This document shows, in pieces, positions 25,691 through 34,887 of a stretch of DNA of 64,000 nucleotides. The notes under the pieces are model-generated. The model ran no database searches and was not told the DNA's origin. It saw nothing but the letters and a program-made list of their open reading frames with translations. Within the stretch, counting starts at the first letter, position 1; each line of letters opens with the position of its first letter. The DNA comes from Coleofasciculus sp937127375 (GTDB taxonomy: Bacteria > Cyanobacteriota > Cyanobacteriia > Cyanobacteriales > Coleofasciculaceae). A program made the translations under genes and the position numbers. The stretch is from the NCBI GenBank assembly GCA_040218875.1, contig JAVJQP010000153.1, one strand, 5' to 3'.

Positions 25691-25723
25691 AGATCCCCGA
25701 CTTCTTCAAGAAGTCGGGGATCT
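25691..25723 (-). terminator. CCCCGACTTC palindrome after ndhB
   Basis: A perfect 16-bp inverted repeat with a one-base centre, beginning AGATCCCCGACTTCTT. It lies two bases past the ndhB stop codon. It probably acts as a bidirectional hairpin at the end of ndhB; no T-run is present. Confidence 0.65.
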
Positions 25724-25725
25724 GA

Positions 25726-27297
25726 TTAATCTCGCGATAAATTGGCGTCAATAGATGCAATCGGTTGGGTGTGAGATTGAACCTGCATCACCTCAGAGTG
25801 CAGCATGGGCGTATTCGTCACTGAATTATTGGCGAGGGTAAATAGGGGATTCGACAAAATTCCCGCCAGAGACGTAACGACAACAGAAAGAACTAAACCC
25901 ACCTGTAAGGGACGCATTCCGGGTAAATTCCAGCGGATTTCCGGATAATTTTTCACCGCGTCGGACATTTCTTGAGGTTCTTTAACCACCATCATTTTGA
26001 GTACACGGATGTAGTAGTAAATGGAAACCACAGTGGCGATTAGAGCGAGCAAAACTAAGCCATACAATCCGGCTTGCCAACCTGCCCAAAACAGGTAAAT
26101 TTTACCGAAGAATCCCGCAAAAGGAGGAATTCCGCCTAAGGACAGTAAACAAATACTGAGTCCCAATGTCAGCAGGGGATCTTTCTGATATAATCCCGCA
26201 TATTCACTGATTTGATCCGTACCGGTTCGCAGGGTAAACAGAATCACACAAGCAAAACCGCCTAGGTTCATAAACAAATAAACCAGGAGATAGAAAATCA
26301 TACTGGCGTAGCCTGCATCGGTTCCCGCAATTAAACCAATCATCACAAAGCCAGCTTGGGCAATGGATGAATAGGCAAGCAGGCGTTTCATGCTGGTTTG
26401 GGTGAGGGCTACCACATTCCCCAACACCAGACTTAAGATAGCCAGGGCGGTGAAGACAAAGTGCCATTGTTCGCTAACCAGGGGAAACGCAGTTACCAGT
26501 AAGCGGATGGCGAGGGCGAAGCCTGCGGCTTTAGAACCAATCGATAAGAAGGCGACAACCGGAGTGGGGGAACCTTCGTATACGTCAGGAGTCCACTGGT
26601 GGAAGGGCACCGCTGAAATTTTAAAGGCAATTCCCGCGATCGCAAACACCAAAGCGATTAAAATACCCAAGGATGGAGTTGATTCTAAACTCGCAATCCC
26701 GGTGGCGATTTCATTTAAGGTGGTTTCGCCGCCAGATAAGCCGTACAGCAACGACACGCCATAGAGAAAAACCGCCGAACTCGACGCCCCAATCAGCAGG
26801 TATTTCAGCGCCGCTTCATTGGAACGGGGATCACGCTTCATGTATCCCGTTAACAAGTACGACGAGATACTTAGGGTTTCCAGGGAAATAAAGATGGTAA
26901 CCAGTTCATTCGCACCACTGAGGCACATCGCCCCCAAGGTAGCGGTGAGTAAAATGCCGATAAACTCAGCTAACGAGGTGCCAGACTGCTGCACATAGCG
27001 AATCGACAGCAAAATCGTTACCGCCGTCGATAGGGCGATGATGCCGCGAAAGGCGATACTCATGGCATCCCCATTAAACCCGCCAAAGAAAGCTAGGGGT
27101 TGGGCAACATCCCATCGATAGTACAAGGCGACTATGGAAACCAGTAGTCCGCCAATGGCGACGTAAGGCAGGGTATTAGCAGAACGTTTACCTGCAATCA
27201 GATCAATTCCTAAAACCAGTAACAGGGTAATCACGACGATTCCCTCTGGCAAAATTATCCCAGCATTAAGCTGGGCAGCAAGAGTAGCAAAATCCAT
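25726..27297 (-). CDS. ndhB: NAD(P)H-quinone oxidoreductase subunit 2
   Basis: A 523-residue multi-pass membrane subunit of the cyanobacterial NDH-1 complex, which carries electrons from ferredoxin to plastoquinone in respiration and cyclic photosynthetic electron flow. About 14 hydrophobic segments are visible. Family landmarks include LFISLETLSISSYLLTGYMK, the AIAGIAFKISAVPFHQWTPD region with its Lys, the VYEGSPTPVVAFLSIGSKAA loop and LLAYSSIAQAGFVMIG. These antiporter-like features belong to proton pumping. The length is normal for cyanobacterial NdhB. It is transcribed alone here, as usual for ndhB. The palindrome at 25691-25723 follows the stop. Confidence 0.97.
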   Translation of the reverse strand: MDFATLAAQLNAGIILPEGIVVITLLLVLGIDLIAGKRSANTLPYVAIGGLLVSIVALYYRWDVAQPLAFFGGFNGDAMSIAFRGIIALSTAVTILLSIRYVQQSGTSLAEFIGILLTATLGAMCLSGANELVTIFISLETLSISSYLLTGYMKRDPRSNEAALKYLLIGASSSAVFLYGVSLLYGLSGGETTLNEIATGIASLESTPSLGILIALVFAIAGIAFKISAVPFHQWTPDVYEGSPTPVVAFLSIGSKAAGFALAIRLLVTAFPLVSEQWHFVFTALAILSLVLGNVVALTQTSMKRLLAYSSIAQAGFVMIGLIAGTDAGYASMIFYLLVYLFMNLGGFACVILFTLRTGTDQISEYAGLYQKDPLLTLGLSICLLSLGGIPPFAGFFGKIYLFWAGWQAGLYGLVLLALIATVVSIYYYIRVLKMMVVKEPQEMSDAVKNYPEIRWNLPGMRPLQVGLVLSVVVTSLAGILSNPLFTLANNSVTNTPMLHSEVMQVQSHTQPIASIDANLSRD

Positions 27298-27501
27298 TAT
27301 GGTCTATGCTTAGGGTCGTATCCAGAGAGTAACGTTCTTATCATATCGGTGATTGGCGCTGATTGTAGAGACGTTGCATGCAACGTCTCTACCCAACCAA
27401 GATTGAACGCCACAGCCAAAGTAATCCGAATCAGATGTCGGTTAATCCTTTTGCTTAGCATTTTTGCGCCCTCTAGAATGCTGTCGCTTCAGCACTATTA
27501 T
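27298..27501. repeat. Intergenic GTAGAGACG palindrome
   Basis: A perfect 28-bp palindrome centred on GCATGC lies at 27365-27392, starting GTAGAGACGTTGC. It stands between the divergent-side end of ndhB and the 3' end of the STAND gene. Nothing else is recognisable. Confidence 0.8.
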
Positions 27502-30500
27502 CTACATTCGCAACGCTGTATTGAGGACAAAAGCTTTAACTGTCACGCCGGAATTAGATAATTTTGCGGCTTGCTGCTCAAATTTTTCTTTGGCTTCCTC
27601 AATACTGATTTTTGGTGCTTGGCGCTTTCTAGAATCGCTATCATCCCACTGTTCACAATTAAACCAGGCGATGAGGTAAAGACCATGCTGACATCGATTA
27701 TCCTGGAGATAGCGATTGACAAGTTGTTCTTCCATTGCAGTATCTAACTCTTTTTTATTCCAGCAGCCTTTCGCTTCAATGATGACAGTTATAGAATCAT
27801 AAACCTCTCCATTTTGGTTCTTGACTACAGCATCAACTTTAATATCTGTCCGTTCACCTCGACGAATTTCAACTTCCCGGTTGACAATGACGCCTTTTGA
27901 ATTGAGACAATCTAAGTATCGCGCTACATAGTCAGAAAACGGATTCTCATCTTTGGGAATATAGGTACTACCTTTAACCTTTTTCCAATCTACTTTACTC
28001 CAAACATCAATTTTATCAAGATTGAACTGCTTGACTAAGGAATCAGCTAACCTTCTAACTTGAGTCCATTTAATTTCGTTCCATAAATCTATAACAGCAG
28101 GATTCTGATCATGAAGTTTTTTCCGCAAACTTTCTAGCGATTCTATTAACACCGCTAACAGTTCATTCCCATCCTTAACCAGACGTTTGTCGGAGTCACT
28201 AAAAAGTTGCAGTATTTCATCAGGCTTGGGTGGAGTCCAAGTTTTACGCCGCCTGATATTTTGAGCCTCTCGCAACATCCATTTTAATTTCGTCTCTTCA
28301 GGAAATGCTTGAGCAATACGCTGAATCTCAGTACAGGCTTGAGGTGTTCCTTTTTCCTTCAGTTGAGTCAGTACGCTGTCTCTAAACCTAGCAATTGCTT
28401 CTCTAACCCCAAAAATGTGAGCGCCCTCATGAACAGGATCTTCATGGTGAGGATATTGCTGAACTAACCAGATATAAAGGTCAGCCATTTGTTTCTCTGT
28501 GATGTTTAAGTTAATATCCCATGAGTAACGGTGAGCAAGTTTTTCAAATATCTCTCGTACAAGATTTTGGTCTTTTTGAATAACTGACCAAACGACTGAC
28601 CAGCTATTGGGTTCTGCATTTTCAATCAATACTCTAGCTGCAACAATAGTTCGTTCGCGTTCTTCTGGGCTTGAAGGAAGTGGAAAAGTAATCAGTGATT
28701 TAGCAAATTCTCTTGCTTCAATAGATTCATGAGTCAACAGTTCATCGAGTAACTGCCTCATCCATTGAGGACTCAGCGATTTATCTTTAGCCTTTTGCAA
28801 AAAAGCAGACTTTAATCGCTCGTCCCAACATCTTTCAAATTTATTGGTAGAGTTATCTGTCTCTCTTTCTTTGTCTATGACTAGAAAAAGTGCATTAATT
28901 ACTTCAGAGGGAGCTTTAGAATAAGCTAGTTTGATTAACTCCAGATAATCATCTTGATTGGGGTTGCTGCTAGGGAATGCAATGATAACAGGTATCCACC
29001 TATGCCATATTTCGGAAGAAAGAGTATCTAGGCAATCTGGAGATTCCTTTAAAAGTAACTGCAAAGCCCTACATCCAGCGAATGCTGGTGGATTATATTT
29101 ATTTGTCCCTATCCAGTCGTAAGCTACTTCGTTTTGCTCATGAATGTACTTATTAGCCCCCTCAATAATTCTGCATTGAGTATCTAAATCTGCTTCTCGC
29201 CATCCAGGAAGTTGGGTTAAATCTGATTCAAATTCGTCCCCATAATCTTGGCTATCTGGCTCAAGAGTCATCTCAAGGTTGAGTTGCAACCAAGCATCTA
29301 GGTTTACCGACTCTAGCTGTTCTAGTAATAAAATAATTGTTTCTTTCGGAGATGGCTCTAAAACAGTAGATGTTTGTCTAGAATTATTCAAATCCTGTCT
29401 CTTTCGATGGTTAGCTTTCATTTCTTCAGCTTTAGCTGAACCCAATTCAATAACTTCCAAATCAGAGGCAAACTCTCTACTCAAAATTGTATTAGTTCCA
29501 GCTATTGTAACAATAGCATCTATTTCTTTGGTATAGTTAGAGTTATTTTGTGGATTTCCTAGTTGCCAAAACCCCCAATTAATGAGTTTTGCCCAAATTG
29601 CTTGTGTTTGCTCAAAGCTAGACTGTTGGAGCTTACCAAGCATCCAAAGAATATCTTTATCTAAACACAGACTATTTGTTGCATAGTTTAGTAAATAAAG
29701 TTGCTCATCTTCTGATTCAGCAAGGAATAGAACTACTTGTTCTATTAATTTGTGTCGCTTATTATCTTCATCAGACAGAAGAGACAAAAACTTATTATAA
29801 TTATAACTGCTCCTCGATGTTATGACTGGCTTATACCTTTGCCACTGGATCAGGGCTATCTTAGCAAAACTCTCTGCGACGCCAGAATTATCAAAATTTT
29901 CCCAAGCTTTTAAAAGAATAGAATTTGCTAATACTTCAAATTCAAAGGGATTTCCGCCAAGTCGCGCTCCTTGCTTTTCTACCCAATCGAGAGCTATTAA
30001 TAAATCATCTGACTGAAGCTTTTCTACAAGTTTGGATTGAAGAAATCTCGGATAGTTACTGCTAGATCTTACTTTTTTAGGAGGAGTTATAACTCTAAAT
30101 AATTCCTCTGCTGTTAAGTTATCCGACCAAACTGCCATCAGAGACGCACTTTTAAGTTCATCATTTTCATCTTCGGCAAGTTCACCAACAGCTAAAGGTT
30201 TCAACTTTAATCTTGTATCTGCATCACCAATTGAACAGATAGCTCTTGCCGCTTTTGCTCTGAGTTGTATAAGTTGTTCAGCTAATCCAGGATACTTTAA
30301 CTTTTTGTATCTTGTGTAATTATCTAAATTTGGAAATAAATTTTCTTGATCATACTGCTTCAGTAAGTTCTCAATAATAATCTTCTTACTTGCATCTGTG
30401 GATATGTCACTTCTTAATATCACATCAGGGTCAGTCCTGATAATTTCCTGAAGAATGTCATCCCTCATACTGGCTAACCACGCAGCCGTTTCATGAAGTT

Positions 30501-31668
30501 GAGGAACTAATTTGTGTTCAGAATCATCGGAAGACACAATCAGACTCATGACTTGGACTAACGGGATTTTACGCTCAACTAAGTACCAAGCGGCTAGAAA
30601 TTCAGCATAGGTTTGGTGAGCAAAACCGATGCGATTTGTTCCTCGTCCCGAAAATAAGCCTGTAACAGATAGCACTTCCTTAATACAAGCATCATCAACA
30701 TCAAACTTTTGCTGTTCTCTGATTTCTTGACCACCCCGCAAATCCTTAATGGCTATATCCGAATCTGGCATATCTGTCGTGTCTGGACTTTTCCAAATAG
30801 CGGCTCGATTCGCTAAGATTGTTAAAGCCGCGATACGACCTGCTACAATTAAGCGCTGCTCCTCATTAAATCTACCTGTGACGGCAGAATCCAAGCGATC
30901 TTTGTTTACTTCCTTACACAGTTCTAAACACCCCTGTTTATACAATTCTTTCTGAGAATCAGGAAATTGTTGATTTTTCTGATAGATGCTCAGTAAGAAT
31001 TTTAACGTAATTGGTTTAACTGCCAATGGAACGGCTTCTCGCTGAATAACCTCTTGGATGAATTCATCAGAATTTATGTTTTGCTGCTTTGCGGCTTCAA
31101 TAACATCACTTTGGCGTAAGGGAGCAAGTTGATATATACCGACATTTTCTTCTCCCCATTTCTGTTTAAGCTTTTGTTCCAAACTATCCGACCAATCAGC
31201 GGTTCTACAGGTAATCCGTAGGTAAAGACGCTCACAAGGAAGGTTCTCAATCTCACGCTTCAAAATTCTAACCAGTATTCTTATTGAGAGTAGTCCCTCA
31301 TCTAAACTATCGAGGAATAGATAGAGTTTATTACTTCCCTTGCGCCACGTTTGCACTGTCTGGTTATCGAAAATTTTCTGACACAATGTTGTATCTGTGT
31401 CATATTCACCAAGTTCAAACCACAGACACTCATCGTCAGAATCACGAACTTGCTCTAACCTTTGTTTGTACTCTTGCTTTGCTGCTGTTGTTTTCCCAAT
31501 ACCCGCCTCACCCAGCAACACTAAACAGGGAATATGGGATATATCTGTGAAGGGAACTACATCTGGGTTGGTTAAATATCCATAATCTTCAGGATCAGCT
31601 AAAAATCCCAAATAATCAAACTTTAGCTTACCCGTAATTGGACACCAAAAGCGTTTCCAGTTGTACAT
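27502..31668 (-). CDS. STAND-type NTPase with C-terminal PD-(D/E)XK-like domain (candidate defence protein)
   Basis: A 1388-residue protein. The N-terminal NTPase has a P-loop LLGEAGIGKTT at residues ~51-61, Walker B LYLFLDSLDEG near 115-125, and LRITCRTADW and RIGFAHQTYAEFLAAWYL, typical of NACHT-class STAND ATPases. Residues ~430-1200 are a long helical repeat region. The last ~120 residues have a nuclease-like core: RTDIKVDAVV (Asp), then SITVIIEAKGCW (Glu-x-Lys) and the helix MEEQLVNRYL. Known bacterial STAND immune proteins (Avs, bNACHT) usually carry the effector at the N-terminus; here it is at the C-terminus. The start is ATG 31668 with CAGGA upstream. It is monocistronic and lower in GC than neighbouring genes. 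A phage-defence role is inferred. Confidence 0.85.
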   Translation of the reverse strand: MYNWKRFWCPITGKLKFDYLGFLADPEDYGYLTNPDVVPFTDISHIPCLVLLGEAGIGKTTAAKQEYKQRLEQVRDSDDECLWFELGEYDTDTTLCQKIFDNQTVQTWRKGSNKLYLFLDSLDEGLLSIRILVRILKREIENLPCERLYLRITCRTADWSDSLEQKLKQKWGEENVGIYQLAPLRQSDVIEAAKQQNINSDEFIQEVIQREAVPLAVKPITLKFLLSIYQKNQQFPDSQKELYKQGCLELCKEVNKDRLDSAVTGRFNEEQRLIVAGRIAALTILANRAAIWKSPDTTDMPDSDIAIKDLRGGQEIREQQKFDVDDACIKEVLSVTGLFSGRGTNRIGFAHQTYAEFLAAWYLVERKIPLVQVMSLIVSSDDSEHKLVPQLHETAAWLASMRDDILQEIIRTDPDVILRSDISTDASKKIIIENLLKQYDQENLFPNLDNYTRYKKLKYPGLAEQLIQLRAKAARAICSIGDADTRLKLKPLAVGELAEDENDELKSASLMAVWSDNLTAEELFRVITPPKKVRSSSNYPRFLQSKLVEKLQSDDLLIALDWVEKQGARLGGNPFEFEVLANSILLKAWENFDNSGVAESFAKIALIQWQRYKPVITSRSSYNYNKFLSLLSDEDNKRHKLIEQVVLFLAESEDEQLYLLNYATNSLCLDKDILWMLGKLQQSSFEQTQAIWAKLINWGFWQLGNPQNNSNYTKEIDAIVTIAGTNTILSREFASDLEVIELGSAKAEEMKANHRKRQDLNNSRQTSTVLEPSPKETIILLLEQLESVNLDAWLQLNLEMTLEPDSQDYGDEFESDLTQLPGWREADLDTQCRIIEGANKYIHEQNEVAYDWIGTNKYNPPAFAGCRALQLLLKESPDCLDTLSSEIWHRWIPVIIAFPSSNPNQDDYLELIKLAYSKAPSEVINALFLVIDKERETDNSTNKFERCWDERLKSAFLQKAKDKSLSPQWMRQLLDELLTHESIEAREFAKSLITFPLPSSPEERERTIVAARVLIENAEPNSWSVVWSVIQKDQNLVREIFEKLAHRYSWDINLNITEKQMADLYIWLVQQYPHHEDPVHEGAHIFGVREAIARFRDSVLTQLKEKGTPQACTEIQRIAQAFPEETKLKWMLREAQNIRRRKTWTPPKPDEILQLFSDSDKRLVKDGNELLAVLIESLESLRKKLHDQNPAVIDLWNEIKWTQVRRLADSLVKQFNLDKIDVWSKVDWKKVKGSTYIPKDENPFSDYVARYLDCLNSKGVIVNREVEIRRGERTDIKVDAVVKNQNGEVYDSITVIIEAKGCWNKKELDTAMEEQLVNRYLQDNRCQHGLYLIAWFNCEQWDDSDSRKRQAPKISIEEAKEKFEQQAAKLSNSGVTVKAFVLNTALRM

Positions 31669-31899
31669 ACTTTTTTCCTGAATCACTTGACTTATCTATA
31701 CAAGAACACCCCATCAACGCAAAGAGCATTGGTTATGCACGGCTGATACCTCAATACTAGCCATATTAGCAACTTGCCCAGCCGCGCGATCGCACAATTC
31801 TTTATAGTGGTATGATGCCTCACTGTGAGTCAGTTTTCTGGCTTGGTAGAAACAGAAGTATCGTTTCCAAAAATCATGCGATCGCGCGTTTAAAACGTC

Positions 31900-32193
31900 T
31901 CATTGAACAATTTCTGATTTCAAAGATACTTTTTCATAATTTGGAATTGGTTGATCTGTTATTGTGGCGTATAAAACATCTGGGTCTAAATCCGCTCCAC
32001 TTTCCCAGTAAATTGTCCCCCATTCAGGATTTATCTTGACTTGAGCAAAGTAGGTCAAGTCTTGTAAGGGAGCAAAAATTCCGGTGAAATCGATGAACTG
32101 GCTGATGTCAATAATTCCTTCTTGGTCATCCTCAAATTTGAGGTAAAGCTGATAATTCTCTAGAGGTTTAACCGATACAATATCTTTGAGCAT
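31900..32193 (-). CDS. DUF2442 family protein
   Basis: A 97-residue DUF2442 protein, a small domain widely found next to DUF4160 in bacteria, often as a toxin-antitoxin-like pair. The core DIVSVKPLENYQLYLKFEDD, GIIDISQFIDFTGIF and WGTIYWESGADLDPDVLYA matches the family. The GGAG site for its ATG at 32193 lies inside the 3' end of the DUF4160 gene, three bases upstream, so the two are translationally coupled. Which partner, if either, is toxic is unknown. Confidence 0.9.
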   Translation of the reverse strand: MLKDIVSVKPLENYQLYLKFEDDQEGIIDISQFIDFTGIFAPLQDLTYFAQVKINPEWGTIYWESGADLDPDVLYATITDQPIPNYEKVSLKSEIVQ

Positions 32194-32196
32194 TTT

Positions 32197-32457
32197 TTAC
32201 TCCAATGGTGCGATGGGTTCTAATGGTGTTTGAAGTCGGGCAAGTTGCCAGTTTTGCCTGAGTTCTGCTTGATGAAGGGCAGCCCACTCTACAACTAATC
32301 CTAAGATACGAGGGGTAAGTTTGCCTTCTAGGATTGATAGGGTTTCGATGTCAATAATCGCTTTTTGTTGATTATAGCGAACATGAAAGTGAGGAGGTGG
32401 GTGATCGTTATAGTACATCGTGATGATGATACCTAAAAAACGGCTGAGTTCTGGCAT
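32197..32457 (-). CDS. DUF4160 family protein
   Basis: An 86-residue DUF4160 protein. The family signature is clear: ITMYYNDHPPPHFHVRYNQQ, then KAIIDIETLSILEGKL and the LVVEWAALHQAELRQNW helix. It is first in a two-gene unit with DUF2442 (31900-32193). Such pairs are usually mobile accessory genes; these lie beside the STAND gene, which would suit a small accessory island. Biochemical role unknown. Confidence 0.92.
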   Translation of the reverse strand: MPELSRFLGIIITMYYNDHPPPHFHVRYNQQKAIIDIETLSILEGKLTPRILGLVVEWAALHQAELRQNWQLARLQTPLEPIAPLE

Positions 32458-32533
32458 TAGCTTACCTTTTTTGTTTGTGCATGGGTTGATGATATAAAAC
32501 CATGAGTTAATTGTCGGTTAATGTTTCTAGGGC

Positions 32534-32648
32534 GTAGGGGTGGGGAACAATTAAAGTTAACAGTGAGGATCGTCATTCGTCATACTCACTTCGCGAGAAG
32601 CAAGCCACGTCATTCGTAAGGGTTTGAGGATTGTTAACATAACTTTTG
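32534..32648 (+). repeat. ~105-bp dispersed repeat, copy 1
   Basis: Begins GTAGGGGTGGGGAACAATTA, with the AAAGTTAAC...GAGGATCGTCATT core, and ends AAGGGTTTGAGGATTGTTAAC. Copies 2-4 are at 45093, 48104 and 52607, all in the same orientation. The outer parts form an imperfect inverted pair (ATTAAAGTT with AACTTAAT). Confidence 0.7.
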
Positions 32649-32662
32649 TCATTCTCCGGGGA

Positions 32663-33097
32663 TTAGTTCTGTTCAGGTAAAAATTCAGGGGATAATAGTT
32701 CAGTTAGGGTGTAAGGACAAGTTTCGGGAAATGAGGATAGTCCCGTTTCTTTTTCAGCGCTAAGAGTAGCGAGGGGGTAGATTTTTTCGAGGGCATTATC
32801 GAGGCTGGATTTGAGACTGAGGTTTTCTTGTAATAGCTTCTCTAAGCGAAGACGTTGCTCCTTAATCGTTAGTTGCCAACTACGAGAACGTAGATTCGGC
32901 TGAAATTGCCATTTGAGTAAGTGCATGACTAAGACTTCTAATCTGCTTTCGAGTTGTCGCTTTTCAGCACGTCCCATATCTTCGATTTCTTCAGCAATGT
33001 TTTGCCAGTCTATTTGATGGAGTTTTCCAGTTCTTAGTAGGTTAGCTTGTTCTTGTGTCCAAGCATAAAAGTCATTTTCGTATGAGGTTGAATTCAT
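32663..33097 (-). CDS. DUF29 family protein (copy 2)
   Basis: A 144-residue DUF29 protein: NDFYAWTQEQANLLRTGKLH, IDWQNIAEEIEDMGRAEKRQ, a LVMHLLKWQF helix and the C-terminal PYTLTELLSPEFLPE. The ATG at 33097 has AGGA six bases upstream. The family has many paralogs in filamentous cyanobacteria; function is unknown. It is clearly diverged from the copy at 25133. Confidence 0.9.
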   Translation of the reverse strand: MNSTSYENDFYAWTQEQANLLRTGKLHQIDWQNIAEEIEDMGRAEKRQLESRLEVLVMHLLKWQFQPNLRSRSWQLTIKEQRLRLEKLLQENLSLKSSLDNALEKIYPLATLSAEKETGLSSFPETCPYTLTELLSPEFLPEQN

Positions 33098-33195
33098 GAT
33101 TTATCCTGCCTGATGAATTGCCTGTTAATTTATAATATATTCATCCACAAAAACATTGATAATAAAAACATTGTTTGTTCGTCCCACATTTTGCC

Positions 33196-33279
33196 CGTAC
33201 AGGGGCGGGTTTAATGTAGGGGCGGGTTTTACTACTATCATTCAGGGTTGCACCCAGATATAAATAAACCCGCCCCGAC
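33196..33279. repeat. 64-bp inverted-end repeat (copy 1) plus partial copy
   Basis: Bases 33216-33279 begin GTAGGGGCGGGTTTTACTAC and end TAAACCCGCCCCGAC. The sequence nearly matches the reverse complement of 63876-63939. A partial duplicate of the first end lies at 33198-33214. Confidence 0.8.
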
Positions 33280-33323
33280 TTGTTGCCATAATTTATCTGT
33301 ACAACCCACTCAGATAAAACAAT

Positions 33324-34163
33324 TTACCCTTTAACACCACTGCCACTATCATTAGGTACGATATACCGCTGCATTAGTATAAAAAATAGCAGAACCGGGG
33401 CAATAGAAATAACGGAACCCGCCGCAACTAAACGCCAATCTAGGGAAAAGGTTCCGGCTAACCTAGCCACACCTAACGGCAAGGTATAATATTCAGGTCG
33501 ATCCAGAACGATTAGGGGCCAGAGAAAGTCACTCCATGAGCCAATAAACACAAAAATAGCCAACGTGACTAACGCCGGACGAACGGCGGGAATCATTATA
33601 TGCCACCACAATCCTAACTCCGAACAACCATCGATCCTAGCGGCTTCTTCGAGTTCTTTAGGAACCCCTTGAAAAGCTTGGCGTAATAAGAAAATGCCAA
33701 AGGCTGAAGCTAAACTGGGAAAAATAATGCCTAAATAACTATTCCGTAAGCCAAGCTGCACCATCAAAATGTACAGGGGAATCATCACGATTTGGAAGGG
33801 AATCATGATGGTGGAAACAATAATCGCGAAAATGATATCACGTCCGCGAAAATTAAGTCGGGCTAAGGGATAAGCCGCTAGAGAACAAAAGAGAAGATTT
33901 AAACTAACAGTGAGAATGGCAACAATGCCGCTATTCCAAATATATTGACCAAAAGGATTCGTTTGCCAGACTTCGATATAGTTCTCAATTGTCGGTTGAC
34001 TAGGGAACAGTTGAGGTGGAAAAGACCAAATATTCTCGGTGGAAGACTTCAATGATGTGCTAATTAACCAGAAGAGGGGAAACAGCATCACCAACGCGAT
34101 CGCACTCAAGAGAATATACGTCCAAATCCTTTGCCAAATCTGTTTTCCCGGCGTTTTACTCAT
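33324..34163 (-). CDS. Carbohydrate ABC transporter permease (MalG/UgpE-like)
   Basis: A 279-residue inner-membrane permease of the sugar ABC-2/MalG group, with six hydrophobic segments. The EAA loop that docks to the ATPase is LEEAARIDGCSELGLWWHIM followed by IPAVRPAL. The N-terminal region has LSAIALVMLFPLFWLISTSL. It imports a sugar or polyol together with a second permease, a binding protein and an ATPase, none of which is in this window. The ATG at 34163 is the natural start. It is possibly the last gene of a longer transport locus scattered elsewhere. Confidence 0.92.
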   Translation of the reverse strand: MSKTPGKQIWQRIWTYILLSAIALVMLFPLFWLISTSLKSSTENIWSFPPQLFPSQPTIENYIEVWQTNPFGQYIWNSGIVAILTVSLNLLFCSLAAYPLARLNFRGRDIIFAIIVSTIMIPFQIVMIPLYILMVQLGLRNSYLGIIFPSLASAFGIFLLRQAFQGVPKELEEAARIDGCSELGLWWHIMIPAVRPALVTLAIFVFIGSWSDFLWPLIVLDRPEYYTLPLGVARLAGTFSLDWRLVAAGSVISIAPVLLFFILMQRYIVPNDSGSGVKG

Positions 34164-34308
34164 CGTATTTTCCCGTTCTGTAGTGAGGGAACCTTAGCCC
34201 TCTAAACCATCATAGTCAACCCCGTTTCCGTACAAACCATTCAAAGCCTCTCTCCTTGTAGGAGAGAGGTTTGGAGAGAGGTTTTCCAGCATCCCAACCA
34301 AAAGTAAG
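34164..34308. repeat. Intergenic hairpin repeat
   Basis: CCTCTCTCC (about 34246-34254) pairs with GGAGAGAGG around TTGTA, a dispersed hairpin type also present near 7537. It lies between the permease and cyclo-ligase genes. Confidence 0.55.
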
Positions 34309-34887
34309 CTAAACCATCATAGTTATTCCTGTTTCTGTGCAAACTCCATTTAACGGTTGATCCCACTCATCGATAGGGAGTTGGGGAAATAACGCAAAAT
34401 CAAAGATAATTCCGATAGTCGGCTTCGATATCCATTCTGCCGAACTCAACAGGCGATCGTAAAATCCACCCCCATAGCCTAAACGATAGCCTCGGCGATC
34501 GCACGCCACCGCCGGAACCAAGATTAAATCCACGTCATCAGGCTCTAAGATGGGGGAATTGGCATGGGGTTCAAAAATGCCATAAGCCCCCGTTTGCAGG
34601 GCTTCTCCGTGCTTCCAGCGATGCCAGAGGAGAGATTTGCCGACACATCGAGGGAATCCCCAACTGTGTTGGGTATCGGTAAACAGGGGATGGAGATCGG
34701 GTTCTTGGCGAAAACTAAAATAAGCCAGGATCGTTTTTGCTTGAGTGAATAGAGGTGACGACTTAAGCTGAGTACAGACGCGATCGCTCTTTTCTCGCCA
34801 GTCTTCTTTTGTCATGGCTTGTCGCTGTTTCAGCAGTCGCCGCCGTAATTCTTTTTTAGTCATTTTTGAGGGAATTTCAGTAGCCAT
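34309..34887 (-). CDS. 5-formyltetrahydrofolate cyclo-ligase
   Basis: A 192-residue enzyme that converts 5-formyl-THF to 5,10-methenyl-THF with ATP, in one-carbon metabolism. The family signature is LGYGGGFYDRLLSS near residues 143-156, and the N-terminal KKELRRRLLKQRQAM is typical. The ATG at 34887 directly abuts the stop codon of the amidase gene (34888), so it is translationally coupled. It is the third gene of an operon with the AtzG-like protein and the amidase. Confidence 0.95.
   Translation of the reverse strand: MATEIPSKMTKKELRRRLLKQRQAMTKEDWREKSDRVCTQLKSSPLFTQAKTILAYFSFRQEPDLHPLFTDTQHSWGFPRCVGKSLLWHRWKHGEALQTGAYGIFEPHANSPILEPDDVDLILVPAVACDRRGYRLGYGGGFYDRLLSSAEWISKPTIGIIFDFALFPQLPIDEWDQPLNGVCTETGITMMV

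Noticed and set aside
27502..31668. Avs-type defence protein by name
   Set aside because: Avs proteins carry N-terminal effectors and specific sensor repeats; the order here is different, so only a general STAND/NACHT call is justified.
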